A stretch of 64,000 nt of DNA from Paenibacillus silvae (GTDB lineage Bacteria; Bacillota; Bacilli; Paenibacillales; Paenibacillaceae): NCBI RefSeq assembly GCF_014639235.1, contig NZ_BMFU01000009.1, forward strand, positions 147,106 through 211,105, in the 5' to 3' direction. Below the pieces are notes generated by a model. The model searched no databases. It saw only the letters and a program-made list of their open reading frames with translations, and had not been told where the DNA came from. A program made the translations under genes and the position numbers. The first letter of the stretch is position 1; every line of letters starts with the position of its first letter. Shown piece after piece: positions 24,341 to 32,415 of the stretch.

Positions 24341-25465
24341 CTATAACCAGTCTTCGTCAGCAACAATCGTATTACGAGGGGGCAATGAACACACCCTGTT
24401 ACGTCCCGTATTTTTGGCTTCATAGAGGGCACGGTCAGCCTGGTCAAAGAGATCATTATCGTCGTGATCGTCACAATGATCAGGGTAGACGGCGACACCG
24501 ATCGAGACAGTTAGCTTTACGGTCTGACCATTAGGCAAGGCAAACAGAAATCTGGCGACAGCTTTCCGCACAGATTCGGCAATGGTTATGGATTGATGGT
24601 ATCCGCAATCGAGCAGCAGGATGGCGAATTCTTCCCCGCCGTGGCGAGAGACGAGGTCGGTGGAGCGTGCATGTGCAACGAGAAGCTGCCCGAGCTGCTT
24701 GAGTACAGCGTCTCCAGCAGAGTGACCGTGCGTATCATTTACTTTTTTGAAACGGTCAATATCAATTGCCAGCAGAGACAGCTTCTGATGATAATGTCTT
24801 GCATGCTGGAGCTCAGCCCGAAGAGACTGCTCAAACTGCCGCCGATTGCTCAAATCTGTCAGGTGATCTGTGGATGCTCGTCTTTCCAGCACAAATAACA
24901 TCTCATTGGACCTGTTAATAAATTCGGCAATAAAATAAATGAAAATACCGCCAGCAAAGGCAAGGGTCAGCTGCATCGGATAAACCTTCATTAAGGTACT
25001 TATGCTGTCCGTATTCATCAGCAGCACGATAAAGATCATCGTCATGCCCAGCAGGTTCATGGTGATAATCTTGGTTAATCTGGACCATGAAGCGTAGGCG
25101 AAGTATACGCCCGATAGTCCAAGCAGTATCATGATGAATGCTGCATCAATAGCTGATGAGGTTATGCCAAACATAACGATGCGAAGAATCGCAATAATGA
25201 CACCAGAAACAATGGAAGCAAGTCCGCCAAGATATACTGCTGCAGTCACAACGGCCAGATGCCGCAGATCAACAATGGTGCTGTCATTTATATGAAAGGA
25301 GTAGTTCATAAGCACAGTGCCGTATAAACCAAACAACAAGCCGCTGATCATCTGAACGCGCAGCGAGGGAAAAGGCAACCGAATGCTGTAGAATTTAGCG
25401 ATAATTCCTGACAAGTACATAAAGGTGATTATCACACAGAGATTTACAAAAAACGTGCTTAACAA
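24341..25465 (-). CDS. Membrane-bound diguanylate cyclase (5TM-LYT sensor plus GGDEF)
   Basis: The protein has about 374 residues from a TTG preceded by GGGGGGAAT; an upstream GTG at 25489 is in frame but overlaps that site. The N-terminal ~190 residues form six hydrophobic helices of the 5TMR_LYT type (segment FGLYGTVLMNYS). The C-terminal GGDEF domain has the active HGGEEF signature, with the inhibitory RxxD site (RSTD) exactly five residues before it, and IDIDRFKKVNDTHGH for GTP/metal binding. It should make c-di-GMP from two GTP in response to an unknown membrane signal, with product inhibition. No EAL domain. Confidence 0.9.
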   Translation of the reverse strand: MLSTFFVNLCVIITFMYLSGIIAKFYSIRLPFPSLRVQMISGLLFGLYGTVLMNYSFHINDSTIVDLRHLAVVTAAVYLGGLASIVSGVIIAILRIVMFGITSSAIDAAFIMILLGLSGVYFAYASWSRLTKIITMNLLGMTMIFIVLLMNTDSISTLMKVYPMQLTLAFAGGIFIYFIAEFINRSNEMLFVLERRASTDHLTDLSNRRQFEQSLRAELQHARHYHQKLSLLAIDIDRFKKVNDTHGHSAGDAVLKQLGQLLVAHARSTDLVSRHGGEEFAILLLDCGYHQSITIAESVRKAVARFLFALPNGQTVKLTVSIGVAVYPDHCDDHDDNDLFDQADRALYEAKNTGRNRVCSLPPRNTIVADEDWL

Positions 25466-25627
25466 CCAGCATTCCCCCCTTTTACGCACATCACTCTATT
25501 TTATCTGAAAATCGGTGCTCTAGCGAACCATATAATCCCAAATGTTAGAAGGGTTTGGTTCTAAGTCGCTATAAAATTCCAAAAGCAAATATAAACATCA
25601 CAATATTGACTCGATATACATTAAGAT

Positions 25628-25642
25628 TTATACTTAATCTAA
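25628..25642. promoter_or_regulatory. Candidate Per box upstream of the perR-like gene
   Basis: TTATACTTAATCTAA matches the 7-1-7 Per consensus TTATAATNATTATAA at 11 of 14 defined positions. It lies about 100 bp upstream of the Fur-family gene. A separate imperfect palindrome ATTAAG-N7-CTTAAT (25620-25638) overlaps it. Confidence 0.35.
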
Positions 25643-25740
25643 ATCAAAATAAATAAATGTTGTGTATAGATAAGCAAGTTAGCGATAAAAATGTTCAAAT
25701 TCGATATATTTTCCGAAATTAATATAAAGGGGTATGGGTT

Positions 25741-26136
25741 GTGAAAACATTAAATCTGACAATACAGCGGCAAGCCGTATATGATGTCGTGCGTAAATCA
25801 GAGGATCATCCAACCGCCGCCGATGTGATGAATCGGTTGGTGGAGCAAGGGTATAATCTGGCTTATGGTACGGTATATAATTCTCTTCGTTATTTAACAG
25901 ATAAAGAGCTGATTAGAGAGCTTAAGCTTGGCGAAACAGCCAGCCGTTATGATGCCCGGATGGACGATCACCAGCATATTATGTGTGAAGTATGTGGTAG
26001 AGTGGACGAGGTGATGACAGAGGTTCCTCCCCAATGGATGCAGCAGGTAGCGGCAGAGACCGGTTACGCAATTGATCACGCACATGTAGTATTTGGAGGT
26101 GTCTGCGGGGAATGCAGAAACAAACGGATCAAGTAA
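25741..26136 (+). CDS. perR: Fur-family regulator, PerR-like
   Basis: The 131-residue protein has a winged helix (PTAADVMNRLVEQGYNLAYG, with recognition part GTVYNSLRYL), then HQHIMCEVCGRVDEV and a final CGECRNKRIK. The two CxxC pairs form the structural zinc site, and the spaced His/Asp residues fit the regulatory metal site of PerR. PerR represses peroxide defence genes with Fe/Mn and is inactivated by H2O2. A catalase gene lies 1.2 kb downstream. GTG start with GGGG upstream. It overlaps the next gene by 25 nt. PerR rather than Fur/Zur is inferred from context and length. Confidence 0.75.
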   Translation: MKTLNLTIQRQAVYDVVRKSEDHPTAADVMNRLVEQGYNLAYGTVYNSLRYLTDKELIRELKLGETASRYDARMDDHQHIMCEVCGRVDEVMTEVPPQWMQQVAAETGYAIDHAHVVFGGVCGECRNKRIK

Positions 26137-26924
26137 AAGTGAAATGGTCGGGCCGCCGGCTTCCGCTCCGGGTCAAGCCTGCCCTGGCTGAGACCGAGCC
26201 TGCACCGTTAGTGGATAATTGTCCGATTACCCGACGTGTCATCCTGATTAGTCCAATGCCTGGTCAAGTACATGAGCTGGTGAAAGCCTTGACCGATAGC
26301 TGCTTTGACGTGCTTGTGTTTCATCGCTGGGAACCGGACCTGCATGAGCGCCTGGTATTTGATCTGCTGATCTATGATCTGTCCGTGGCCGGAACGATTG
26401 ACGCGTTTACGGGAATCAGCAGTCGTTTGAATCGTGAGGCCGAGCACACAACACCCTGTCTCTACCTGGTTGGTGAGAAGATGATTGGCAGTGCAAGCGG
26501 ACCTATGCTGCAGGAGGAACTGCTTGTGTGGCCGGCACGCCCGCAGGAAGCACTTTACCGGGTTCAGCGCATGATTGGCAGCAGTCCTGTCATGCCAAAG
26601 CGTGCATTCCTGCCGGAAGAAGGACAGCGAATCGGCTTTAAGGATCTGCTGCTTGATCGGGAACGGATGAGCGTACAGCGTGATAATACCCGGATTCATC
26701 TGACCAAGACGGAATATGATCTGCTGCTGAAATTGATTGATGCCAAAGGTGCAGTCATCTCGCGTGAAGAGATGCTTAGTGACATTTGGGAGACTGATTT
26801 TACAGGTGGAAGCAACGTAGTCGATGTTCATATCAAGAGCTTGCGCAAAAAACTGGGTGATAATGCGTCTTCGCCGCAGTACATCGTTACGGTACGAGGT
26901 GTAGGCTACCGCCTTGCGGATTAA
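26112..26924 (+). CDS. OmpR-type winged-helix response-regulator-like protein with pseudo-receiver
   Basis: The 270-residue protein has a C-terminal OmpR/PhoB winged helix (about 175-268: IHLTKTEYDLLLKLIDAKG, VVDVHIKSLRKKLG, TVRGVGYRL). The N-terminal ~125 residues resemble a receiver fold but lack the acidic pair (ISPMPGQ in its place), although an Asp is present in LLIYDLSVAG; phosphorylation is doubtful. No histidine kinase follows. The start overlaps the PerR-like gene by 25 nt, with GGAGGT 11 nt upstream, so the two are translationally coupled. It may act with PerR in the peroxide response (inference). Confidence 0.82.
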   Translation: MQKQTDQVKVKWSGRRLPLRVKPALAETEPAPLVDNCPITRRVILISPMPGQVHELVKALTDSCFDVLVFHRWEPDLHERLVFDLLIYDLSVAGTIDAFTGISSRLNREAEHTTPCLYLVGEKMIGSASGPMLQEELLVWPARPQEALYRVQRMIGSSPVMPKRAFLPEEGQRIGFKDLLLDRERMSVQRDNTRIHLTKTEYDLLLKLIDAKGAVISREEMLSDIWETDFTGGSNVVDVHIKSLRKKLGDNASSPQYIVTVRGVGYRLAD

Positions 26925-26994
26925 CCTTTCATAAAGAAAAGCTGCAGCTTATGCGGGGAACCTTTCTTTGTGCATAGTGGTTTTGGTTTAAATC

Positions 26995-27033
26995 AAGCGT
27001 TGATCGTTTAATAAACGGTCAGCGCTTTTTTAT
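26995..27033 (+). terminator. Rho-independent terminator
   Basis: AAGCGTTGATCGTTT and AAACGGTCAGCGCTT pair around a 3-nt loop, and TTTTT follows. It ends the perR/winged-helix operon. Confidence 0.85.
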
Positions 27034-27158
27034 ATTTTTGAAATAGTTATCACGGAATGACAGAGAGCTAATCAGATGCTTCATACATCATTCATGTTAA
27101 TTGAAACAATCTCATCTTAACCTCATGTGAACCTCATGCAGTGTAAGCATAGGACATG

Positions 27159-27173
27159 TTAGAATCAATTTAA
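27159..27173. promoter_or_regulatory. Candidate Per box upstream of catalase
   Basis: TTAGAATCAATTTAA agrees with TTATAATNATTATAA at 11 of 14 defined positions. It lies 149 bp upstream of the catalase start. Confidence 0.35.
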
Positions 27174-27214
27174 CAGTTAGATCAAGTCTAAATGTATATT
27201 TGAGCCGATGACGA

Positions 27215-27275
27215 ATATGATTGGAATTAGATGATGCATATGATTTGAATTAGTAGTGAATATGATTCGAATTAG
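27215..27275. repeat. Three phased 16-bp repeats in the catalase leader
   Basis: ATATGATTNGAATTAG occurs at 27215, 27238 and 27260 (periods 23 and 22 bp, about two helical turns). Only the base at N changes (G, T, C). Each copy is a near-palindrome (TGATTNGAATTA). Its position 47 bp before the katA start suggests cooperative protein binding. Confidence 0.65.
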
Positions 27276-27321
27276 TAGATAGTTACAACAGAGAAATTCC
27301 ATTTCAGAGGAGGACGACAGG

Positions 27322-28773
27322 ATGACAGATCGTTTGACGACTAATCAGGGAGCACCCGTAGGAGATAACCAGAATTCACGAACAGCGGGCAGAAGAGGGC
27401 CAACCCTTTTAGAGGATTATCACCTTATCGAGAAGATTGCACACTTTGACCGTGAACGCATTCCTGAACGTGTTGTACACGCAAGAGGAGCCGGAGCGCA
27501 TGGGGTGTTCAAGCTGGAGCAGAGCATGAAGGCGTATACTACAGCTGACTTCCTGCAAGAGCCGGGTACAGAAACCGATGTGCTTGTACGGTTCTCGACC
27601 GTTATCCACGGCACAGGTTCACCCGAAACTGCACGGGACCCACGCGGATTTGCCGTTAAATTTTATACACGTGAAGGCAATTATGATCTTGTCGGAAACC
27701 ATCTGCCGGTTTTCTTCATTCGGGATGCGATTAAATTCCCGGATATGGTTCACTCGCTCAAGCCGGCTCCAGATACCAACATTCAGGACCCGGCACGTTA
27801 TTGGGACTTTATGACGCTGACACCGGAATCCACGCATATGATGACCTGGCTGTTCTCTGATCTGGGAACTCCTGCGAGTTACCGGGAAATGGATGGTTTC
27901 GGAGTGCATGCTTTTAAATGGATCAATGCCCAAGGCGAAGTGCACTATGTGAAATACAAATGGGAATCTGCCCAAGGCGTTCGTGCCTTCTCCCGTCAGG
28001 AGGCTGCCGAGGTACAGGGCCAGGACTTTAACCATGCAACACGTGATCTGTACGACCATATCAAAAACGGGGAATATCCGCAGTGGAAGCTGCAGGTGCA
28101 GCTGCTCAAGCCGGAACAGATGAATGATTTCTCGTTTGACCCGCTGGACCCGACCAAAACATGGCCAGAGGATGTCCTTCCGTTTCAAACCGTAGGCACG
28201 ATGACCTTGAATCGCAATCCGCAGAATTTCTTCGCGGAAGTGGAACAGGCGGCGTTCTCGCCAAGTGCAGTTGTGCCAGGCATTGAGCCGTCTGAGGATA
28301 AATTGCTGCAAGGCCGACTGTTCTCTTACCCGGATACACAGCGTCACCGTCTTGGACCCAACTATCTTCAGATTCCGGTTAACTGCCCTTATGCGCCAGT
28401 ACGTAATCACCAGCGCGATGGCTTGATGAATGTGAATCAGGACCCATCCCCGGTGAACTATGAGCCTAACAGCTCTGGTAGCAGCCCGCAGGAGGCCCCG
28501 GCTTACCGGGATAGCCAGGTTCCTTTAAACGGGCATGTAACAAGGGAAAAAATTGAGAAGACAGATGATTATACGCAGGCAGGGGAACTGTTCCGTTCAT
28601 TCACACCTGTGGAGCAGCAGCATCTGCTGGATAATCTGACGAATGATCTTAAAGCAGTGCCGGTCGATATTCAGATGAGAGCATTGTGCCACTTCTTCCG
28701 TGCCGATGCACAGCTTGGTGGGCGACTCGCTCACGGTCTGGGTGTAGACATTTCTGGGCATATGCCGAAGTAA
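27322..28773 (+). CDS. katA: Catalase (clade 3, small-subunit haem catalase)
   Basis: The 483-residue cytoplasmic enzyme converts H2O2 to water and O2. The distal His53 is in RVVHARGAG, the distal Asn in VGNHLPVFFIRDA, and the proximal haem ligand Tyr336 in RLFSYPDTQRHRLG. Length is typical of clade 3 (about 480-490). The ribosome site AGAGGAGGACGACAGG precedes the ATG. It is a single-gene unit with a terminator. Peroxide control through the nearby PerR-like regulator is likely; the three phased repeats in the leader are an additional, unexplained site. Confidence 0.95.
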   Translation: MTDRLTTNQGAPVGDNQNSRTAGRRGPTLLEDYHLIEKIAHFDRERIPERVVHARGAGAHGVFKLEQSMKAYTTADFLQEPGTETDVLVRFSTVIHGTGSPETARDPRGFAVKFYTREGNYDLVGNHLPVFFIRDAIKFPDMVHSLKPAPDTNIQDPARYWDFMTLTPESTHMMTWLFSDLGTPASYREMDGFGVHAFKWINAQGEVHYVKYKWESAQGVRAFSRQEAAEVQGQDFNHATRDLYDHIKNGEYPQWKLQVQLLKPEQMNDFSFDPLDPTKTWPEDVLPFQTVGTMTLNRNPQNFFAEVEQAAFSPSAVVPGIEPSEDKLLQGRLFSYPDTQRHRLGPNYLQIPVNCPYAPVRNHQRDGLMNVNQDPSPVNYEPNSSGSSPQEAPAYRDSQVPLNGHVTREKIEKTDDYTQAGELFRSFTPVEQQHLLDNLTNDLKAVPVDIQMRALCHFFRADAQLGGRLAHGLGVDISGHMPK

Positions 28774-28851
28774 CATTCCCACGAAGGCATCGATTTGTTG
28801 ATCTGTGATGTAAAGAAGGTTCGAAACAATACATCATGGTCTGTCATATGC

Positions 28852-28891
28852 ACCGGGCAGGACCGCAATGTGCGGAATGGCCCGGTTTTTT
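28852..28891 (+). terminator. Rho-independent terminator after katA
   Basis: ACCGGGC and GCCCGGT enclose an inner CCGC/GCGG pair, followed by TTTTTT. Confidence 0.9.
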
Positions 28892-28956
28892 GCGTTTTTT
28901 ACTCAAATGAAAAACAATTTTACTAATCATTTACATAAAAATAGCTGACATAGAGG

Positions 28957-28993
28957 TTGACTTCTTATCCATGGACACTACAATGGGTAGTGT
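28957..28993 (+). promoter_or_regulatory. Sigma-A promoter with overlapping BlaI-type operator
   Basis: The -35 TTGACT (28957) and -10 TACAAT (28979) are separated by 16 bp. The palindrome ACACTAC-N5-GTAGTGT (28975-28993) overlaps the -10 box; its half-site resembles the TACNNNNGTA-type cores bound by BlaI/MecI/CopY repressors. It lies just upstream of the BlaI-like gene, which suggests autorepression. Confidence 0.65.
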
Positions 28994-29008
28994 GAGGGGT
29001 GTCAGAAT

Positions 29009-29425
29009 ATGAGAATACACAATTTCAAAGTGGGTGAGCGTGGACTGAACCGTTTCTTTGGTCCGCTGGAGGCCAGAATTATGGACATTCTGTGGGCTCG
29101 TCCCGGCAGCAGCATTCGTGAAGTACAGACTGCACTGGAACAAGACAAAGACGTCAACTTTAATACCGTCATGACTGTAATGAATCGTTTGGTGGATAAG
29201 GGATTGCTCGGCAAAACACAAAAGGGCCGCACATCGTTGTATCAGCCCGTTCAGAGCAAGGAGGCATTTATGAACGATCAATCCAAGGAATTGTCCCAGG
29301 AACTGGTGGACGAATTCGGGACGCTGGCATTGAATCATATGCTGGACGCGCTTGATGAAGCTGACGAGGGTTTGATTGAACGACTCGAAATGAAGATCAA
29401 ACAGTGGAAAAAGGAAAACGAGTAA
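29009..29425 (+). CDS. BlaI/MecI/CopY-family transcriptional repressor
   Basis: The 138-residue protein has the family winged helix (LEARIMDILWARPGSS, NFNTVMTVMNRLVDKGLL, YQPVQSKEAFM) and a C-terminal dimerisation helix bundle. In this family the repressor is cleaved or released when a partner M56 sensor protease is activated. The ribosome site GAGGGGT precedes the ATG. It is directly followed, 1 nt away, by such an M56 peptidase. The target is unlikely to be a beta-lactamase, as none is nearby. Confidence 0.9.
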   Translation: MRIHNFKVGERGLNRFFGPLEARIMDILWARPGSSIREVQTALEQDKDVNFNTVMTVMNRLVDKGLLGKTQKGRTSLYQPVQSKEAFMNDQSKELSQELVDEFGTLALNHMLDALDEADEGLIERLEMKIKQWKKENE

Positions 29426-29426
29426 T

Positions 29427-30290
29427 ATGTGGAGGACCCGCTCCAAGATGTTGTTCACCGTCGGATTTGGTATTCCATTGCTTGTGCTGGTGCAGATGTT
29501 TATGTATGCGATGTACAAATTATTTGGTTGGGACATCCGGCTCAATCTGCTGTGGCTGTGCAATCACTGGATGAGCCGCATGGGCTGGATGTCCGTAGGG
29601 CATTTCCTGCTGCTGCTGGTGCTGCTGACATTTGCCGGGACAAGCTGGCTGCTGTCTGTACGAATGATTCAAACACGCGCGGCAATGGCCAAGCTGCGTT
29701 CAATGGAGAATCACATCTGGTCGGAAAGGCTGAATGCCAGATATGAGCATCTGAGAAGGCCACGGTTTGTAGTGGTAGAGCAGTCCTCTCCGGTTGCTTT
29801 TACGATCGGGTTGTGGCGGCCTTGCATTGTGCTCTCCACAGGTTTGCTGCATATGCTGGATCCGGAAGAGGAGGAGGCGGTCGTATATCACGAGGTTCAT
29901 CATCTGTGGCATCGTGATCCCCTTAAAACGACATTGCTTTCCGTCTTTGCTGCCATGATGCCTTATATCCCTGTGCTCAAGCATACGTCGCAGCAATATC
30001 GCATTGTGAGAGAGATTCTGGCAGATAACGAAGCCATTGAACGAACAGGGAATGCGGTTGGGATTGGCAGTGCTCTCCTGAAGCTACTGCGTGCATGTTC
30101 ACCATCAATAGTAGAGAGCAGAACGCAGATTATTCAGTCTTCGTTTGCCGATACGTCTGTGAACGTGCGCATCTCACGGCTGCTAGACCCTGAACGGGAT
30201 GTTAAGCTGCGTTTACCGCGTTATGCGATTCTTATATCGGCAACGGTATTCCTGTTGCTGTCCATTCTGTTTGTCTGGTCGATCGGATAG
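29427..30290 (+). CDS. M56 family membrane metallopeptidase (BlaR1/MecR1-like, no sensor domain)
   Basis: The 287-residue protein has membrane segments near 8-30, 58-80 and 265-285. The zinc protease motif HEVHH lies at 155-159 (VVYHEVHHLWHRDP), with a downstream REILADNEAIE supplying the third ligand. Unlike BlaR1 it has no C-terminal penicillin-binding domain, so the inducing signal is unknown. It is coupled to the BlaI-like repressor gene and precedes a DoxX gene by 60 bp, so it probably inactivates the repressor on an envelope or redox cue (inference). Confidence 0.88.
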   Translation: MWRTRSKMLFTVGFGIPLLVLVQMFMYAMYKLFGWDIRLNLLWLCNHWMSRMGWMSVGHFLLLLVLLTFAGTSWLLSVRMIQTRAAMAKLRSMENHIWSERLNARYEHLRRPRFVVVEQSSPVAFTIGLWRPCIVLSTGLLHMLDPEEEEAVVYHEVHHLWHRDPLKTTLLSVFAAMMPYIPVLKHTSQQYRIVREILADNEAIERTGNAVGIGSALLKLLRACSPSIVESRTQIIQSSFADTSVNVRISRLLDPERDVKLRLPRYAILISATVFLLLSILFVWSIG

Positions 30291-30350
30291 GAGTGTTTGG
30301 ATCAAGAAAAGAGACATAATGAACTAAATTTGAATGAAATGAGGAGATGA

Positions 30351-30767
30351 ATGATGAATAACAAAAGTATTGAAATGGGCCTCTTTTTCTTACGAATTAT
30401 GATTGGTTTGATCTTTGTAATGCACGGCTGGAGCAAATTCGAGGGTGGAATTAGTGGAACGGTAGGTTTCTTTGAAAGTATAGGCATTCCGGGTTTTATG
30501 GCATCTGTCGTTGCTATTATTGAGCTTGCAGGTGGCGCAGCAGTGATTCTTGGTCTGGGTACACGCGTATTTGCAGCTTTATTCATCGCTGTAATGGTGG
30601 GAGCGTTGTTCACGGCCAAGGCAGGTCAGCCGTTTCTGAATGGGACAGAGCTGGATTATATGCTGATGGCAGGATCATTAACGCTACTTCTGACCGGGAG
30701 CCGTTTCTTGGCAGTGGATTATCTGTTTAACAGACAAGGAAATGCACGACAGAATGTGAACGCCTGA
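30351..30767 (+). CDS. DoxX-family membrane protein
   Basis: The 138-residue protein has four hydrophobic helices (about 8-28, 45-68, 72-92, 100-125). The first helix ends in the family motif FVMHGWSKFEGG. DoxX proteins are small membrane subunits linked to quinone or thiosulfate oxidation and detoxification, mostly of undefined biochemistry. GAGGAG precedes a double ATG. It is 60 bp downstream of the M56 gene in the same direction and is the likely regulated output of the BlaI-M56 pair. Confidence 0.85.
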   Translation: MMNNKSIEMGLFFLRIMIGLIFVMHGWSKFEGGISGTVGFFESIGIPGFMASVVAIIELAGGAAVILGLGTRVFAALFIAVMVGALFTAKAGQPFLNGTELDYMLMAGSLTLLLTGSRFLAVDYLFNRQGNARQNVNA

Positions 30768-30867
30768 CCTGTGTACATGCTATACAATTTGAACTACTAT
30801 TCATTTTTGCCGCATTAACTGCGAGTGGTGAAAAAACTGCAAAATCGAGCCGCGGCCTGAAGCTTTC

Positions 30868-30933
30868 GGCAAGAAAGCTGCATCTGAAGCATACGCTTAG
30901 CACCGGATTCCCCCTTTGAACAAGGGAGTCGCC
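30868..30933. repeat. Dispersed ~70-bp repeat, copy 1
   Basis: The segment AAGAAAGCTGCATCTGAAGC, then ATACGCTTAGCAC and AAGGGAGTC, is closely matched at 43928-43996. An AGCTTTC/GAAAGCT hairpin opens it. Intergenic, not coding. The rest of the gap 30768-31182 holds the hairpin below and nothing else recognised. Confidence 0.5.
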
Positions 30934-30942
30934 AGCTCAATG

Positions 30943-31015
30943 AAGCTCTTGACCTAATCATTCAATCAGGTAACGCGGTTTGCCTGATCGAATGGAGGGG
31001 TCAAGGGCTTTTTTC
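30943..31015 (+). terminator. Large hairpin terminator
   Basis: AGCTCTTGACCT pairs with the AGGGGTCAAGGGCT side, with an inner ATCAGGTAA/TGCCTGAT pair, and TTTTTT follows. It ends the blaI-M56-doxX transcript. Confidence 0.75.
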
Positions 31016-31182
31016 GTTCATACCTATTGTATCTGATGTTTGGACGAATGCCCTTGATGTCTGATATAATGAGAATAAGTATGCTACTAAGAAAAAATAA
31101 GAGTAGACAAAAACCAACCAGCAAGCAACACATTAGAAAAAATCAGACGGGCATTACAATAGATATGAGGAGGTTGCACGAT

Positions 31183-31884
31183 ATGATTAAAATCATTCCA
31201 TCTGAAGCACGTTCCAGCTTTGACCGTGGGTGGCTGCGCGGAAGTCACAGCTTTTCCTTTGGTGAGTATTACGATTCGGACAACACGGCCTTTGGACCGA
31301 TGCGGGTTGCTAACGATGATGTCATTGCCCCCGGTCGCGGTTTTGGTGCACATCCCCATAGTGATATGGAGATTGTATCCATCGTACTGAGCGGCAAGCT
31401 GAGACATGAAGACAGTCTTGGTAACGTAGCTGTAACTGGCTTTGGCGGCATTCAGCGAATGTCGGCAGGAAGTGGCGTGATTCATACCGAGCACAATGCC
31501 TCCGATACGGAAGAGGTCAGACTGCTGCAGCTGTGGTTTATGCCACATACCAAAGGACTGCAGCCATCCTACGAAACCACCTCCTTTGATACAGCGGCTC
31601 TGGAGGGAGCTCTTGTACCTGTTGCATCTTCCGAGGGAGGGCCACGAATCGCCACAGTGCATCAGGATATGACGATTTATCTTGGGCGTCTGGCTAAAGG
31701 AAAGACGCTTGATTTTGAGCAGCATGCCGGACGTCGGATGTACATTTTCTCCATTGAGGGCAAGCTTGGTCTGCAAAATGAACATGTGCTGCAGACAGGA
31801 GATACGGCAAGAGTGGAGCAAACCCCTATGATGAAGCTGGAGGGACTTGAGGACACTTTTTATATGTTGATTGATCTGCCGTAA
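31183..31884 (+). CDS. Pirin family protein
   Basis: The protein has 233 residues from the ATG preceded by GAGGAGGTTGCACG; the frame is open further upstream but without a start site of quality. Bicupin fold: the metal-binding part reads HPHSDMEIVS...LRHED...IHTEHN (three His and one Glu), and the segment FGEYYD and LLQLWFMP are typical. Bacterial pirins (YhhW-like) include quercetin dioxygenases and metabolic regulators; the activity here is unknown. It is followed after 50 bp by a small unknown gene in the same direction. Confidence 0.88.
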   Translation: MIKIIPSEARSSFDRGWLRGSHSFSFGEYYDSDNTAFGPMRVANDDVIAPGRGFGAHPHSDMEIVSIVLSGKLRHEDSLGNVAVTGFGGIQRMSAGSGVIHTEHNASDTEEVRLLQLWFMPHTKGLQPSYETTSFDTAALEGALVPVASSEGGPRIATVHQDMTIYLGRLAKGKTLDFEQHAGRRMYIFSIEGKLGLQNEHVLQTGDTARVEQTPMMKLEGLEDTFYMLIDLP

Positions 31885-31934
31885 CAAGCAGAAGGACTGA
31901 TTCTCACGCCAAGATCAAAGGAGGAAACACACCT

Positions 31935-32273
31935 ATGGCACAGCAGGAATGGTTTATGGTAAAGCACGGCGTAACCGGGCGCGGCCTGGCGAACAGTAAA
32001 ACAGATGCAGAGCTGTCTTATCGCTTTCAGAAGCAAGGCACGGGCTACGTGTTCACCGTAACGGGGCTGGACGAGCAGACGGTTGCCAGAATTATTGACC
32101 TGAAACAGGAATTGAACGTATTTCGCTTTGTACAGCGCAAAGATCGTCCATTGACGAAGCATTGGTATTATGTCGATGGCGACCGTGTCACGTATGACAG
32201 CGAGCGCTGTACACTCAAGATCCATGCCAAGTCGGAAATTGAATATATTCCAAATGATTATTTTGCTGACTAA
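31935..32273 (+). CDS. Hypothetical protein
   Basis: The 112-residue soluble protein with mixed charge begins MAQQEWFMVKHGVTGRG and ends YIPNDYFAD. The ribosome site AAGGAGGAAACACACCT is strong, and a terminator follows, so the gene is surely expressed. I do not recognise a domain; strands near YVFTVTGLDEQTV and HWYYVDGDRVTYD suggest a small beta-rich fold. It lies 50 bp after pirin and is probably co-transcribed. Confidence 0.7.
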   Translation: MAQQEWFMVKHGVTGRGLANSKTDAELSYRFQKQGTGYVFTVTGLDEQTVARIIDLKQELNVFRFVQRKDRPLTKHWYYVDGDRVTYDSERCTLKIHAKSEIEYIPNDYFAD

Positions 32274-32311
32274 ATTCAGTATCCAACGTGTGCTATGCAA
32301 ATTTGTTCAAC

Positions 32312-32340
32312 AAGTCTTCCTTAGGGAAGGCTTTTTTTTG
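32312..32340 (+). terminator. Rho-independent terminator
   Basis: AAGTCTTCC and GGAAGGCTT pair around TTAG, followed by eight T. Confidence 0.85.
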
Positions 32341-32415
32341 TGAAAAAAGACCACATAATTCCTTGCCCTCTGGCACAAGCTACCTTGTATAAAAACAAGA
32401 ATGGAGGGGCGGCAT

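Noticed and set aside
29009..30290. Beta-lactam resistance regulator pair (blaI-blaR1)
   Set aside because: The M56 protein lacks the penicillin-binding sensor domain and no beta-lactamase gene is nearby.
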